Shown here piece after piece: positions 55,201 through 64,000 of a stretch of 64,000 nucleotides of DNA. Source of the stretch: Prochlorococcus marinus str. MIT 9201 (GTDB lineage Bacteria; Cyanobacteriota; Cyanobacteriia; PCC-6307; Cyanobiaceae); contig NZ_JNAL01000007.1 of assembly GCF_000759955.1 (NCBI RefSeq), positions 62,001 through 126,000 of the forward strand, read 5' to 3'. The position numbers and the translations under genes are program-made. The notes below the pieces were generated by a model. It was given only the letters and a program-made list of their open reading frames with translations. It searched no databases and was not told where the DNA came from. Every line of letters begins with the position of its first letter. The first letter of the stretch is position 1.

Positions 55201-56245
55201 GAGACAACTCTTTTATAAACATAATAGCGTCTTCTTTAGGATCTTTAGAATTCATTAATTGCGAAACTAAGGCAACTTTTTTAACCCCATTTTTTTTTAA
55301 ATATGAAATATTATTTAATTTGATTCCTCCAATAGCAAACCAAGGAATATTTAAATCTTTTGTTAATGTTTTGATCTTTTCAATACCTATAGGTTTTTTG
55401 TCTTTTTTTGTTGTAGTTTCAAATATTGGTCCTATTCCTATGTAATTACAACCTTGCTTAATAGCGTTAGATATATCAATTTCATTATTTGCGCTTATAC
55501 CAATAATTTTTGAATATCCTAATAATTTTCTTGCGGTTTTCAAGTCAAAATCATCTTGACCTAAATGGATACCATCTGCATTTGATGCTAGAGCAATATC
55601 AATTCTGTCGTTAACAATGAACAAAGAATCATATCTTTTACATAGGTTTTTAATCTGAATTGCTTTTTGAAGATGATCTTTATCAGTTCCCGTTTTAAAT
55701 CTATGTTGAATGATTCTTACTCCCGCAATTAATATCTCTTCTATTATTTCTAGTAAATTGTCTTTTTGATCTGTAATTACATATAAGTCATTTTCTTTTA
55801 ATATTTGCTCAGACTTCTTACATTGGCTTAAATTTAATAAGTCAATTTCAATAGTATAAATTTCATATCTAATTTCTGAAGCGATTTTTGAAAGCTCATG
55901 ATTATGTAGCCTTGAGAATTCTTCTATGACTCTTAATGCTTCTTGCACTCTACCTGAATTAGAACTAATAATTTGCTCTGCGGTTTTTCTGTTGATTTGT
56001 TCTTTATGAGTCAATCCTTTACACTTGTCCTCAACATGATTTCTAGATTGTTTATAAACTTCTAGATGATTTTTCCCTAAAATTTGTCTAAAATTTTTAA
56101 ACCTTTTTACATATTTATCTTTTCCTAGACCAAATCTAGACCAATCCTCTAGTACTCTTAATCCTTCTCTAGCTCTATCAAGATTCGCGTCAATAATTTG
56201 ATAAATTCTTAAATCTTCATTTTTCGCAGTATTGAAATTCAGCAT
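55190..56245 (-). CDS. thiE: Thiamine-phosphate synthase with N-terminal ThiD2-like domain
   Basis: 351 residues. The C-terminal 200 residues are ThiE, which couples the thiazole and pyrimidine phosphates (RFKTGTDKDHLQKA, LFIVNDRIDIALASNADGIHLGQDD, YIGIGPIFETTTKKD). The N-terminal 130 residues (IIDANLDRAREGLRVLEDWSR, VEDKCKGLTH, RVQEALRVIEEFSRL) look like the ThiD2-type domain that cyanobacterial ThiE carries, which phosphorylates hydroxymethylpyrimidine phosphate. If so, the protein joins two successive steps. It lies between ribF and thiS on the same strand. Confidence 0.92.
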   Translation of the reverse strand: MLNFNTAKNEDLRIYQIIDANLDRAREGLRVLEDWSRFGLGKDKYVKRFKNFRQILGKNHLEVYKQSRNHVEDKCKGLTHKEQINRKTAEQIISSNSGRVQEALRVIEEFSRLHNHELSKIASEIRYEIYTIEIDLLNLSQCKKSEQILKENDLYVITDQKDNLLEIIEEILIAGVRIIQHRFKTGTDKDHLQKAIQIKNLCKRYDSLFIVNDRIDIALASNADGIHLGQDDFDLKTARKLLGYSKIIGISANNEIDISNAIKQGCNYIGIGPIFETTTKKDKKPIGIEKIKTLTKDLNIPWFAIGGIKLNNISYLKKNGVKKVALVSQLMNSKDPKEDAIMFIKELSHEN

Positions 56246-56252
56246 TAGTAAT

Positions 56253-57176
56253 TTACTTTTTGTTGTGTTTAAAAATTCTCAGAGCATGATCTTTATCTTT
56301 TTTTATTTGATCTGAGAGTTGATCTAAATTCTCGAACTGGATTTGAGATCTAAGCTTTTCAATTGGTTCTATAGAAAGATTTAAACCATATAGATCTATA
56401 TCTTTATTTATTAAATGAACTTCAACTGCAGATGGCAATATAGGATTAATTGTTGGCTGAGAGCCGAGATTCATAACAGATTCAATTTTTTGATTGGAAT
56501 TCTGGATAGTTGTCCAAGCTGCGTAGACACCCTCTCCAGGAAGAAATTTCCTGCCATCTATTTCAAGATTCGCGGTAGGCCATCCTATTTTTTTTCCAAT
56601 CCCTTTACCTTTAACAACCTTTCCATTAAAACTATAAGGCCTATTAAGCATTTTGAAAGCATTTTTAAGATCACTTTTCTCTAATAATTCTCTTATTCTG
56701 CTGCTGCTGATTCTACCTTCTTTGTCTTTTAAAATTGGAGTTATTTTTAGTTTTATGTCCGTATCTTTTAAAGTATTTTTTATAGTACTTATGTCTCCAC
56801 TTCTTTTGTAACCAAATTTAAAATTAGCACCTACAGAAATATTTTTTGCTTGTAATTGATTAATCAAAATATCTCTTACGAATATTTCTGCACTTAATTT
56901 GGATAGTTCCTTATTGAAAGGAATCAGAACTAATTGTTCAATCCCGAGATCTTCAAGAATAGGTAGTTTTTCATAAGGGAGATCAAGTCTAAGACGCGTC
57001 TCATTGTAAAGAACTTCTCTGGGATGAGGCCAGAAGCTGGCAATTGTCGGGACATAATGATTTTCTTCAACTACACTTTTAATTAATTTTCTGTGGCCAG
57101 CATGTAGACCATCAAAACTTCCAATGGCTATTGAAGTAGGATTCTTAACTTCAGATGGTGATATTAAAGAGATCAA
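56253..57176 (-). CDS. ribF: Bifunctional riboflavin kinase/FAD synthetase
   Basis: A 307-residue enzyme that makes FMN and FAD. The N-terminal nucleotidyltransferase domain (about 1-175) has IGSFDGLHAGHRKLI, with the HxGH-type motif, and ISSSRIRELL. The C-terminal flavokinase domain (about 180-305) has GIGKKIGWPTANLEI and PGEGVYAAW. It is 7 bases upstream of thiE, so they are probably cotranscribed. The convergence of vitamin genes (thiS, thiE, ribF, and ribD 5 kb away) is notable. Confidence 0.95.
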   Translation of the reverse strand: MISLISPSEVKNPTSIAIGSFDGLHAGHRKLIKSVVEENHYVPTIASFWPHPREVLYNETRLRLDLPYEKLPILEDLGIEQLVLIPFNKELSKLSAEIFVRDILINQLQAKNISVGANFKFGYKRSGDISTIKNTLKDTDIKLKITPILKDKEGRISSSRIRELLEKSDLKNAFKMLNRPYSFNGKVVKGKGIGKKIGWPTANLEIDGRKFLPGEGVYAAWTTIQNSNQKIESVMNLGSQPTINPILPSAVEVHLINKDIDLYGLNLSIEPIEKLRSQIQFENLDQLSDQIKKDKDHALRIFKHNKK

Positions 57177-57244
57177 AAGATTACGTGCAATTTTATGATT
57201 TTGATGGCAAATTTGAATAGATTATAATTTATTCAATCAAATGA

Positions 57245-57778
57245 ATGTCTGACAAAATTGATTTTCAGTCCCTTTCATTTGGAATGCGGCGCATTGGATG
57301 GATACGCTTTTGGGTTCAATCCATTTTAGGTGCTGTTGTTGCAGCTGTTTTGCTTTTTTCAAATGTTGTAAATAATAGCGAAGGGCAGCTAGGGTTAGCG
57401 CCTGGTTTGTCACTTACAACAATATCTTTGATTTTACTACTTTTTAGTCTTTGGCAAGGTTGGTTAATAGTCAGAACAGGACGAGCAATCGCAAGCAACG
57501 CAAGACCCTCAAGAGGACAAACCAGCAAATTAATAAAAAGAGGTCTCATAGTCGATTTATTAGGAATTTTGTTTGGATTAATTGGATATCAAGCTCTTAT
57601 GGGCGCACTATTTATACAGGCATCCTCTCAGACCACTGGACAATTGATAACAGCGACATCTGACATCCCAATTACTGGACTTGAAATATTATCAGTTCTT
57701 AGTAACACACAAGTTATTGCTGCTCATTTTTTTGGACTTTGCTTTTCTTTATGGCTTTTAAGACGGATTTACAAATGA
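57245..57778 (+). CDS. DUF3611 family membrane protein
   Basis: A 177-residue protein with four hydrophobic helices (about 25-42, 55-72, 103-125 and 148-172). It opens with [20 protein letters not shown] and contains [15 protein letters not shown], matching cyanobacterial/plastid DUF3611. Function unknown. It is divergent from ribF, with 68 bases between starts, and overlaps surE by 21 bases at the 3' end. Confidence 0.85.
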   Translation: MSDKIDFQSLSFGMRRIGWIRFWVQSILGAVVAAVLLFSNVVNNSEGQLGLAPGLSLTTISLILLLFSLWQGWLIVRTGRAIASNARPSRGQTSKLIKRGLIVDLLGILFGLIGYQALMGALFIQASSQTTGQLITATSDIPITGLEILSVLSNTQVIAAHFFGLCFSLWLLRRIYK

Positions 57779-58567
57779 ATTTTTAATTTTAGGTAAGTCT
57801 TCTAAATTACCCCTCCAAAATAAATCTGGCTCTACAGGTGTAAGTGATATTTTATTATCTTGTATTTGAGATACATCACTAGGCCAATTTTTGGGACCAT
57901 AACCTTTTGATTTGAGATCTAAAACTACCTCACCAGCTAACCAGTAATAATCATCACCCCTCGGGTCTTCTCTTTTAGAAAATTGATTTTTATATTTTCT
58001 TATTGATAACCTTGTCCAGGATAATTCTTTTATTTTGCTTTCCTCGCAAGGGGGTATATTCAAATTTAATAGAAGAGAGGGTGGCCAACTATCCTTGATG
58101 GCTTGTTCTGCAATATTCATTGCAATTTCTCCAGCAAATTCAAAATTCTTCCATTTAAAACTAGCTACACTTATTGCCATGGAGGGAACATTTTCTAAAG
58201 TGCCTTCCATGGCTGCGGCCACTGTTCCTGAACAAAAAATATCTGTTCCTAAATTGGGCCCGTGATTTATTCCAGATAGAACTAAATCAGGTTTATTATC
58301 CAATAGTTCAGATAGTGCTAATTTGACGCAATCCGCAGGCGTGCCAGAACATCCCCAGGCTTCAATTCCTTTCTCAAATAATTCATCTGCTCTTTCCACT
58401 CTTAATGGCGATTGTAAAGTAAGACCATGACCAGTAGCTGATCTTTCTTGGTCAGGACATACTACTTTTACATTATGCCCCCTTTTTTGCGCTGATTTTG
58501 CTAAAGCTCTTATCCCCGCTGCAAAAACACCATCATCATTGCTAATTAATATATTCAACGGTTTCAT
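57758..58567 (-). CDS. surE: 5'-nucleotidase SurE
   Basis: 269 residues. The metal-binding start [18 protein letters not shown] with the Asn-Asp-Asp triplet is at residues 6-23, followed by [14 protein letters not shown] and [28 protein letters not shown]. SurE dephosphorylates nucleoside monophosphates and is linked to stationary-phase survival. It is divergent from pheS, with 68 bases between starts, and convergent with the DUF3611 gene. Confidence 0.95.
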   Translation of the reverse strand: MKPLNILISNDDGVFAAGIRALAKSAQKRGHNVKVVCPDQERSATGHGLTLQSPLRVERADELFEKGIEAWGCSGTPADCVKLALSELLDNKPDLVLSGINHGPNLGTDIFCSGTVAAAMEGTLENVPSMAISVASFKWKNFEFAGEIAMNIAEQAIKDSWPPSLLLNLNIPPCEESKIKELSWTRLSIRKYKNQFSKREDPRGDDYYWLAGEVVLDLKSKGYGPKNWPSDVSQIQDNKISLTPVEPDLFWRGNLEDLPKIKNSFVNPS

Positions 58568-58635
58568 TAATCAATAAATTTTATTTATGGACGATATTTA
58601 AGTAAGATAAAGTAATACTTATTTTTACTATATCA

Positions 58636-59643
58636 GTGAGTCAGATTGAATCATTAAGTCAAATTGAGGAAAAACTAAATAATCTTTCTCTAATAGCAAA
58701 AAATAATATAGATAATGCTAATACTCATGAAGAACTGGATCAATTAAGAGTTTCCATGCTAGGAAAAAAAGGTGAGTTGTCAATTATCTTGAAAACAATG
58801 GGTCAATTATCTGCTGCTGATAGACCAATTGTTGGCCAGAAGGCAAATTTAATAAAGATAAATTTGCAAGAATTAATAAATGAAAGAAAAAATCATCTAG
58901 ATAGTGAAGCTTTAGAAAAAAAGATTAAAACAGAAACAATTGATGTAACTATCCCTTCAACTGGAACACTCCCTGGAAATAAACATCCTTTAATTTCAAC
59001 TCAAGATGAAATAATAGATATTTTTTGCGGTTTAGGATACTCAGTTGAGAGTGGCCCTGAAATAGAAACTGATTTTTATAATTTTGAGTCTCTCAATATA
59101 CCTAAAAATCACCCCGCAAGAGATATGCAGGATACTTTTTACTTAGATGAAAATCAACTTTTAAGGACCCATACTTCTCCAGTACAAATAAGGTTCTTAG
59201 AGGAAAATCCTCCTCCAGTACGAATTATTGCCCCGGGGAGAGTGTACAGGAGAGATGCTGTAGATGCTACTCATTCCCCTGTATTTAATCAGGTTGAGGT
59301 TTTATGTATCGATCAAGATATCAATTTTAGTCACTTAAGAGGAACAGTTCTTACATTCTTAAAGACCTTTTTTGGAGATATTCCTGTAAGATTTAGAGCT
59401 AGTTATTTCCCGTTTACTGAACCTTCGGCAGAAGTAGATGTTCAATGGAAAGGTAAATGGTTAGAAGTAATGGGATGCGGAATGGTGGATCCTAAGGTTC
59501 TAGAAAAATTAGGAATAGATTCTGAGAAATGGACCGGATTTGCAGCTGGATTAGGAGTTGAAAGATTTTGTATGGTAAGACATCAGATTGACGACATCAG
59601 AAAATTTTATACTAATGATATTAGATTCTTAGAACAGTTCTAA
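58636..59643 (+). CDS. pheS: Phenylalanyl-tRNA synthetase alpha subunit
   Basis: 335 residues. An N-terminal coiled coil (1-90) is followed by the class II core: motif 2 around [13 protein letters not shown] and [16 protein letters not shown], then [17 protein letters not shown], and motif 3 [18 protein letters not shown]. It pairs with PheT, which is not in the window. The start is GTG at 58636. nadK follows after 70 bases. Confidence 0.97.
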   Translation: MSQIESLSQIEEKLNNLSLIAKNNIDNANTHEELDQLRVSMLGKKGELSIILKTMGQLSAADRPIVGQKANLIKINLQELINERKNHLDSEALEKKIKTETIDVTIPSTGTLPGNKHPLISTQDEIIDIFCGLGYSVESGPEIETDFYNFESLNIPKNHPARDMQDTFYLDENQLLRTHTSPVQIRFLEENPPPVRIIAPGRVYRRDAVDATHSPVFNQVEVLCIDQDINFSHLRGTVLTFLKTFFGDIPVRFRASYFPFTEPSAEVDVQWKGKWLEVMGCGMVDPKVLEKLGIDSEKWTGFAAGLGVERFCMVRHQIDDIRKFYTNDIRFLEQF

Positions 59644-59713
59644 TAGTATTTAATTCTTAAATTAGGATTGTCCAACAAATTAGTTTAAGATAGTCCTAGT
59701 TTTAAAATTTTGA

Positions 59714-60622
59714 TTGGTACGTAAAGCAGGACTAATCGTAAATGATGGAAAGGAACTAGCTGTTCAAACTGCAACTTCTGTTCAGAAAAAATTGGAAAAA
59801 TCTAATTTTGAAGTTGTAAGAGTTAGTAGCTCTGGAGGGATGGTTGGCTTCGCTAATCCTGATCAACATGTTCGTCCTTTGGGATATACGAATTGTGTTC
59901 CCGATGGATTTGATTCGTCAATGGAATTCGCAATTGTTCTTGGCGGAGATGGGACTGTTCTTTCTGCTGCAAGGCAAACAGCGCCTGCTAAAATTCCAAT
60001 TCTTACAATAAATACTGGTCATTTAGGATTTCTTGCGGAAGCTTATTTATCTAATCTAGATGAGGCTATAGATAAAATAATTGCTGGAAATTGGGATATT
60101 GAAGAAAGAACTTGCTTTATCATTAGTGTAATGAGGAATGATCAAAGGAGATGGGAGTCTCTTTGCCTTAATGAAATGGCTCTTCATAGAGAACCTCTTA
60201 CAAGTATGTGCCACTTTGAGATTTCTATAGGGCGACATGCTCCTGTCGACATTTCAGCTGATGGAGTAATTTTATCTACTCCAACTGGTTCTACTGCATA
60301 TTCTCTGAGTGCTGGAGGGCCAGTTATTACACCTGATTGTCCAGTAGTACAATTAACTCCAATTGCGCCACATTCGTTGGCATCAAGGGCACTAGTTTTT
60401 AATGATTCAGAACCAGTAACTGTTTTCCCGGCCACTCCTGAAAGATTAGTAATGGTTGTTGATGGGAATGCTGGTTGTTATGTTTGGCCTGAAGATAGGG
60501 TTTTAATAAGAAAAAGTAAACACTCCGTGAAGTTTATAAGACTTGAAGATCATGAATTTTTCCAAGTTTTAAGAAATAAACTAGGTTGGGGTTTACCCCA
60601 TGTGGCTAAACCTGACAAATAA
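59714..60622 (+). CDS. nadK: NAD kinase
   Basis: A 302-residue enzyme that phosphorylates NAD to NADP. The catalytic GGDG motif lies in [15 protein letters not shown] (about 75-89), TGHLGFLAE follows, and [17 protein letters not shown] is the conserved Gly-rich core. Its size and pattern match the shorter of the two NadK forms in cyanobacteria. The start is TTG at 59714. No in-frame ATG lies nearby upstream. Confidence 0.94.
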   Translation: MVRKAGLIVNDGKELAVQTATSVQKKLEKSNFEVVRVSSSGGMVGFANPDQHVRPLGYTNCVPDGFDSSMEFAIVLGGDGTVLSAARQTAPAKIPILTINTGHLGFLAEAYLSNLDEAIDKIIAGNWDIEERTCFIISVMRNDQRRWESLCLNEMALHREPLTSMCHFEISIGRHAPVDISADGVILSTPTGSTAYSLSAGGPVITPDCPVVQLTPIAPHSLASRALVFNDSEPVTVFPATPERLVMVVDGNAGCYVWPEDRVLIRKSKHSVKFIRLEDHEFFQVLRNKLGWGLPHVAKPDK

Positions 60623-60635
60623 CAATCACTAAAAT

Positions 60636-61913
60636 TTATTTTTTTCCTTTTATTAGAAAAATAGGATTATTTGGTTCTAATCTCATTCCCTTAGAGATAC
60701 TTAAGCTTTTATAGGTCTGAATTAAATTTAAACTTGTTTTGAAATTTTTATCTTCTAATTCCTCTCTCAACTCTTTAATAGTTTCAATGTCAATTATTGG
60801 GATAACAATAATATCTCCAATTTTCATGCCTTGAGCCATGGTATTAATAATTTGAAGTTTAGTTTTTTTATCACATCCACCGATTACTAATCTACTAGGT
60901 TTTTCAAAAGAACTTAAATTTCTCGTGTTCAAGGTTTTAATAATGTCTTCCTCAAAAATAAATTTAGGTTTTACGCCAAGTCTTTTTGAGTTTTCTAGTA
61001 TTAGTACTTTTGATCCAATCCTTTTATCGATACAAATCAAGTCTAAATTTGGCCTTAATTTTAATGCCTCTAAACCAATTGATCCACAACCTGCTCCTAT
61101 ATCCCAAATGACACCATTTTCCGGCAGCTCTAAATCGGCTAAGATCTGAACTCGAATCTCCCTTTTAGTTAATAAATTTGGTCTATCATCAAAAGTCTTA
61201 AAAATACTGTCATTGATTCCGAAAAGAGGGATATTATTATTTGAAAAAATTTTCTTTGTTTTTGTAAGAACAACAATGTTTAAACATGATATATCAGAGG
61301 GTAATGACTCTTCAAGATTTAATTTGCGTATATTTTCATTGTCGAAGCCTATCTCTTCACAGAGCCAAAAATCATAGAAGTCAATCAGATTTAATTCTGA
61401 TAAATGTTTTTTGATTACCTCTAAACTTTTGTTATTAGAATCTGTAATAATGGTCAAACTTGAAGGTCTTGCTCTAAGCGCCTCAATTAACTTCGTCGAA
61501 TCTCTTCCGTGAATACTTACATTAACAGTATCTTGCCATGGGATCTTTAACTTACTAAATGCTAATTGAATACATGTGTTTGAAGGGTAGAAAAGTAATT
61601 CATCTTTTGAGAAATTTTCTAGTAGTATCCTTCCAATACCAAACCAAAGTGGATCTCCTCTTGAAATTAAAATAACATCAGTCTTTTGAGATCTAAGCCA
61701 TTTAACAAGTTCGTTATTACTTTTGCTCGAAAAAAATGACTTCTTATTTTCTAGATCATTATCGCCCCATGATTTAATTTCTTCAAAATATGAATTGGGA
61801 ACTGCAATATTATCTGTATTTAAAAATAGATTTTGTAATTTGAAAGATAGATCTTCAAATTTATAAGAATTAATCCCAATTACATGAATTATTCTATTAA
61901 CTTCAGTCATCAA
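60636..61913 (-). CDS. cobL: Precorrin-6Y C5,15-methyltransferase/decarboxylase (CbiE-CbiT fusion, CobL type)
   Basis: 425 residues. The N-terminal 210 residues are the CbiE methyltransferase domain (IIHVIGINSYKF, LISRGDPLWFGIGRIL), and the C-terminal 190 are CbiT (IWDIGAGCGSIGLEALKLRP, a SAM-binding motif, and GGCDKKTKLQI). Fused CbiE and CbiT perform two methylations and a decarboxylation on the corrin ring. With cbiB at 14 kb it shows that a cobamide pathway is encoded. It is convergent with nadK (13 bases apart) and divergent from the next gene. Confidence 0.93.
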   Translation of the reverse strand: MMTEVNRIIHVIGINSYKFEDLSFKLQNLFLNTDNIAVPNSYFEEIKSWGDNDLENKKSFFSSKSNNELVKWLRSQKTDVILISRGDPLWFGIGRILLENFSKDELLFYPSNTCIQLAFSKLKIPWQDTVNVSIHGRDSTKLIEALRARPSSLTIITDSNNKSLEVIKKHLSELNLIDFYDFWLCEEIGFDNENIRKLNLEESLPSDISCLNIVVLTKTKKIFSNNNIPLFGINDSIFKTFDDRPNLLTKREIRVQILADLELPENGVIWDIGAGCGSIGLEALKLRPNLDLICIDKRIGSKVLILENSKRLGVKPKFIFEEDIIKTLNTRNLSSFEKPSRLVIGGCDKKTKLQIINTMAQGMKIGDIIVIPIIDIETIKELREELEDKNFKTSLNLIQTYKSLSISKGMRLEPNNPIFLIKGKK

Positions 61914-61993
61914 TATTTAATGAAATGGAACTAAATTGTTTGAATGTTTTATAAATTTATCTTATTATTATTCGAGTTATAATAGTAAATTAA

Positions 61994-62245
61994 TTGTCTG
62001 AAAGGAGAAAGAGATTACATGATTTATTGTTAACTCTAATTAATAAAGATAGTGAATTTGAGTTTATTGAAGAAGATTCTAGTGATTTAACATCTAGCTA
62101 TTCTGAAAAAGACGCTTCGACTTTATCTCGAGTTATAGAAAAAAATCGTAAAATAATTAAAAGATACCAAGCTATTGTAAGAACAGCTGTAACTCTAGAT
62201 GCCCTGATGGATTCTGAAAATGAAGAAAATTACAAAATCAAATAA
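61994..62245 (+). CDS. Small helical protein (83 residues), unknown
   Basis: 83 residues, highly charged, starting at TTG (MSERRKRLHDLLLTLI). The N-terminal and C-terminal thirds are predicted helices; the middle is an acidic, Ser-rich linker (EEDSSDLTSSYSEKDAS). No motif or membrane segment. It overlaps the next gene by 26 bases, so they are coupled. Similar short proteins occur in picocyanobacteria, without function. Confidence 0.58.
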   Translation: MSERRKRLHDLLLTLINKDSEFEFIEEDSSDLTSSYSEKDASTLSRVIEKNRKIIKRYQAIVRTAVTLDALMDSENEENYKIK

Positions 62246-62720
62246 AAATATTTTTTTAAAAGGAATATTACCTTTACTTTTACTATTATCCTTTATTTTT
62301 AATCCATTAAAAGTATCTGCAGAAGTGGCAGAAACAGAAATAAATGGGGAATTAATGAATGCTAGCAGTGAGTTCTTAAGGGACTTGGATTTTGAAACTT
62401 GGCAATTAGTAGCTTATAAATCACCTCTTTTTGAAGATAAATTGATTTTGAGAGTAATAGGATATCCAGGAAATCTCAGGATTGATCATCCCACTGACTT
62501 GAGGGTTGAATCAGGGAGAAAACAGTGGCTTTTAGATGACAAAACATTACTTAATGTGGAATTGGCAAATGATGGCAGACAAGCTGCAGCAGAATTCGAT
62601 CTTGATGAATTGATTCAAAATTTAGATAAAAATAGACCATTAAGATTATCTTTGTCAGGAGTTTTTTCTGAGTTACCTGTTCCGCCATTCGTTGTTAAAG
62701 AGTGGAGATCAATAAACTGA
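62220..62720 (+). CDS. DUF3122 family exported protein
   Basis: A 166-residue protein with a Lys-rich start, a signal peptide (about 12-35, ending PLKVSAE) and an exported domain with WQLVAYKSPLFEDKLILRVIGYPG, DHPTDLRVESG and a conserved VPPFVVKEWRS tail. This matches the cyanobacterial DUF3122 family. It is probably in the thylakoid lumen or periplasm; function unknown. Overlap with the upstream gene is 26 bases. ribD follows 15 bases after its stop. Confidence 0.85.
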   Translation: MKKITKSNKNIFLKGILPLLLLLSFIFNPLKVSAEVAETEINGELMNASSEFLRDLDFETWQLVAYKSPLFEDKLILRVIGYPGNLRIDHPTDLRVESGRKQWLLDDKTLLNVELANDGRQAAAEFDLDELIQNLDKNRPLRLSLSGVFSELPVPPFVVKEWRSIN

Positions 62721-62735
62721 ATTTGATTTTTGGAG

Positions 62736-63830
62736 ATGTCTGAAAAAAATATAAGCAATACAAAATGGATGAAAAGAGCAATTTTTTTGGCTTCTTTAGG
62801 CAAAAACACAACTAGTCCTAACCCTAATGTGGGAGCAGTGATACTTGATAAGAATGGAAACCTTATTGCAGAAGGGTTTCATTTCAAGGCAGGGATGCCT
62901 CATGCAGAGGCAATGGCTTTTAATAACCTAAAAAAGAATGCTAAAGGTGGGACAATGTATGTGAATCTTGAACCTTGTTGCCATCAAGGTAAAACACCTC
63001 CATGTGTAGATAAGGTGATATCTTCTGGGATAAAAAAGGTATATGTATCTATTGAAGACCCTGACAAAAGAGTCTCTGGTAAAGGTATTAAGCTTCTAAA
63101 AGAAGCTGGAATTCAAGTTCACTTGGGATTATGCAAAAAAGAATCCTTAGATCTAAATAAGGCTTTCATTCATAGAAATATTACTAAAAAGGCATTTGGT
63201 GTTCTTAAATGGGCAATGAGTATAGATGGAAGAATAGCTTTAAAAAATGGAAAAAGTAAATGGATTACTGATGTTGAATCAAGGTCATTAGTTCATTCTT
63301 TTAGAGCAGAATTTGATGCGATAATCATTGGAGGAAACACATTAAGAAAAGACAACCCACTTTTGACTACTAGAGGTTACAAAAATCCTGAGCCTTTGCG
63401 AGTTGTTTTCACAAAAAGTTTAGATCTCCCTTTAAAATCTAATCTTTGGAATTGTAGTAAGGCAAAAACTTTACTTATTTATGATTCTTCTACAGCAAAT
63501 GAAAGTTACCTTTCAAGGATTCCGAAATGTGTGGAGGTTAAAAAGGTATCATCAGATAATCCAGAATTAATTTCAAAAATTCTTGCAAAAAGAGGATGTA
63601 ATAAAGTTCTTTGGGAATGTGGCCCGGGATTGGCTACTGCAGCTATTCAATCTAATTGTATACAGGAACTTATTACTTTTATTGCCCCAAAAATTTTAGG
63701 TGGTGAAAATAATATGAATCCTCTAAGTGATTTTGAATTTAGAGAAATGCACGAAATTATTAAATTAAGTGATTCTCAGTTTAGTTTGATTGGAAATGAT
63801 ATATGTGTAAAGAGTTCATTCAAAAATTAA
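62736..63830 (+). CDS. ribD: Bifunctional riboflavin biosynthesis protein RibD
   Basis: About 364 residues from the ATG at 62736. A TTG at 62730 would add two residues and is an equal alternative. The N-terminal deaminase domain carries HAEAMAF and the zinc motif NLEPCCHQGKTPPCVDKVI. The C-terminal reductase domain (about 150-364) has RPLL-type RKDNPLLTTRG and LWECGPGLATAAI. It performs the deamination and ring-side-chain reduction steps of riboflavin synthesis. ribF at 56 kb uses the product. Confidence 0.95.
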   Translation: MSEKNISNTKWMKRAIFLASLGKNTTSPNPNVGAVILDKNGNLIAEGFHFKAGMPHAEAMAFNNLKKNAKGGTMYVNLEPCCHQGKTPPCVDKVISSGIKKVYVSIEDPDKRVSGKGIKLLKEAGIQVHLGLCKKESLDLNKAFIHRNITKKAFGVLKWAMSIDGRIALKNGKSKWITDVESRSLVHSFRAEFDAIIIGGNTLRKDNPLLTTRGYKNPEPLRVVFTKSLDLPLKSNLWNCSKAKTLLIYDSSTANESYLSRIPKCVEVKKVSSDNPELISKILAKRGCNKVLWECGPGLATAAIQSNCIQELITFIAPKILGGENNMNPLSDFEFREMHEIIKLSDSQFSLIGNDICVKSSFKN

Positions 63831-63944
63831 TTTTTACACTAAATTTTATGGGTCAAAGTACCGTACGGTTCTTACCCAAAAAAAACAATACAGATACGGA
63901 AACTCTTCGTTTAGTTTATAATAAGTTCAAATTTGACCACAACT
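63831..63944 (+). promoter_or_regulatory. Leader of the last gene, with a 10-bp palindrome
   Basis: About 110 bases between ribD and the next start. It contains the perfect palindrome ACCGTACGGT at 63860-63869, with GGGT and ACCC nearby at uneven distances. It could be an operator for the gene at 63945. It does not fit the cyanobacterial LexA consensus. Confidence 0.3.
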
Positions 63945-64000
63945 ATGCCAATAAGACAAGACGATAATCAACCTAATAGAAGATTTGGAATTGTAAATAT
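63945..64000 (+). CDS. ftsH: N-terminal fragment, probably FtsH protease (3' truncated)
   Basis: The last 56 bases encode MPIRQDDNQPNRRFGIVN, cut by the window end. The opening resembles the N-terminus of picocyanobacterial FtsH, where a short polar start leads into RFGVVNL and the first transmembrane helix. If correct it is the membrane AAA metalloprotease used for photosystem II repair. Only 18 residues are visible, so the call is provisional. Confidence 0.5.
   Translation, partial: MPIRQDDNQPNRRFGIVN

Noticed and set aside
63858-63873. LexA box near the palindrome before ftsH
   Set aside because: The spacing of AGTAC and GGTTC does not match the cyanobacterial LexA consensus.
63848-63967. 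39-residue ORF (MGQSTVRFLPKKNN...) at the end
   Set aside because: It overlaps the putative ftsH start in another frame and lacks any sign of being coding; treated as leader.
1-64000. Prophage, transposon, integrase, restriction or toxin-antitoxin systems
   Set aside because: I looked for their proteins and repeat ends and saw none; the gene content is core cyanobacterial.

Overview
The window reads as the chromosome of a marine picocyanobacterium, almost certainly a high-light-adapted Prochlorococcus. The pointers are very AT-rich DNA, tight packing with overlapping genes, a nickel superoxide dismutase with its maturation peptidase, a high-light-inducible protein, the cyanobacterial ClpP3/ClpR pair, the Ftn2/ARC6 division protein, several cyanobacteria-only families (DUF1825, DUF3086, DUF3119, DUF3122, DUF3611, TIGR03792) and corrin synthesis genes. 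I cannot tell HLI from HLII by eye. Almost everything is core genome. I see no insertion sequence, prophage, CRISPR array or integrase.

Layout. 1-9.0 kb: end of msrA, pepA, a GIY-YIG-like protein, DUF1825, tyrS-pyrF, then plsY, DUF3086, DUF3119, an MlaE-type permease and a sugar:cation symporter. 9.0-13.6 kb: tRNA-Gly, glycogen debranching enzyme, a roughly 620-base noncoding stretch, HU, and a cluster of small secreted or membrane proteins ending at hli. 13.6-20.4 kb: cbiB, ilvC, clpP3, clpR, a PIN-TRAM protein, hemW, panB and the SRP RNA. 20.4-25.5 kb: ftsZ, ftsQ, an unknown membrane protein, ddl, miaB, tRNA-His. 25.6-32.7 kb: cytosine-deaminase-like amidohydrolase, FAD oxidase, folC, argD, tRNA-Leu, two tiny coupled membrane ORFs, murA. 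32.8-38.3 kb: SpoU methylase, lpd, trpC, a nickel module (NicO-like transporter, sodX, sodN) and an FKBP. 38.3-44.8 kb: lnt, mnmA, nnr, a group 2 sigma factor, pdhA. 44.8-54.5 kb: ftn2, ffh, rpsP, phoH, a Bax-inhibitor-like protein, era, a fused trmD-ispF frame, a TIGR03792 protein and larB. 54.5-64 kb: two tiny unannotated ORFs, thiS, thiE, ribF, DUF3611, surE, pheS, nadK, cbiET, DUF3122, ribD and the start of what looks like ftsH.

How the genes work together. Several are paired by location. sodN and sodX are enzyme and propeptide-removing protease, and a histidine-rich nickel/cobalt-type transporter converges on them. ftsZ, ftsQ and ddl are a remnant of the division/cell-wall cluster. ffh and the SRP RNA, about 27 kb apart, form the signal recognition particle. 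The symporter and the debranching enzyme flank tRNA-Gly and suggest sugar uptake plus glycogen turnover. lpd and pdhA belong to the pyruvate dehydrogenase complex.

I did not find a clearly new multi-gene system. The best leads are local: the uninterrupted trmD-ispF frame; two conserved genes (sodX and the SpoU methylase) whose homologous N-termini lie upstream of any ATG/GTG/TTG; an ATGA-coupled pair of 35- and 36-residue membrane peptides behind a good promoter; argD starting 5 nt after a tRNA; a perfect 18-bp repeat array in ffh; and the long leader of the HU gene.
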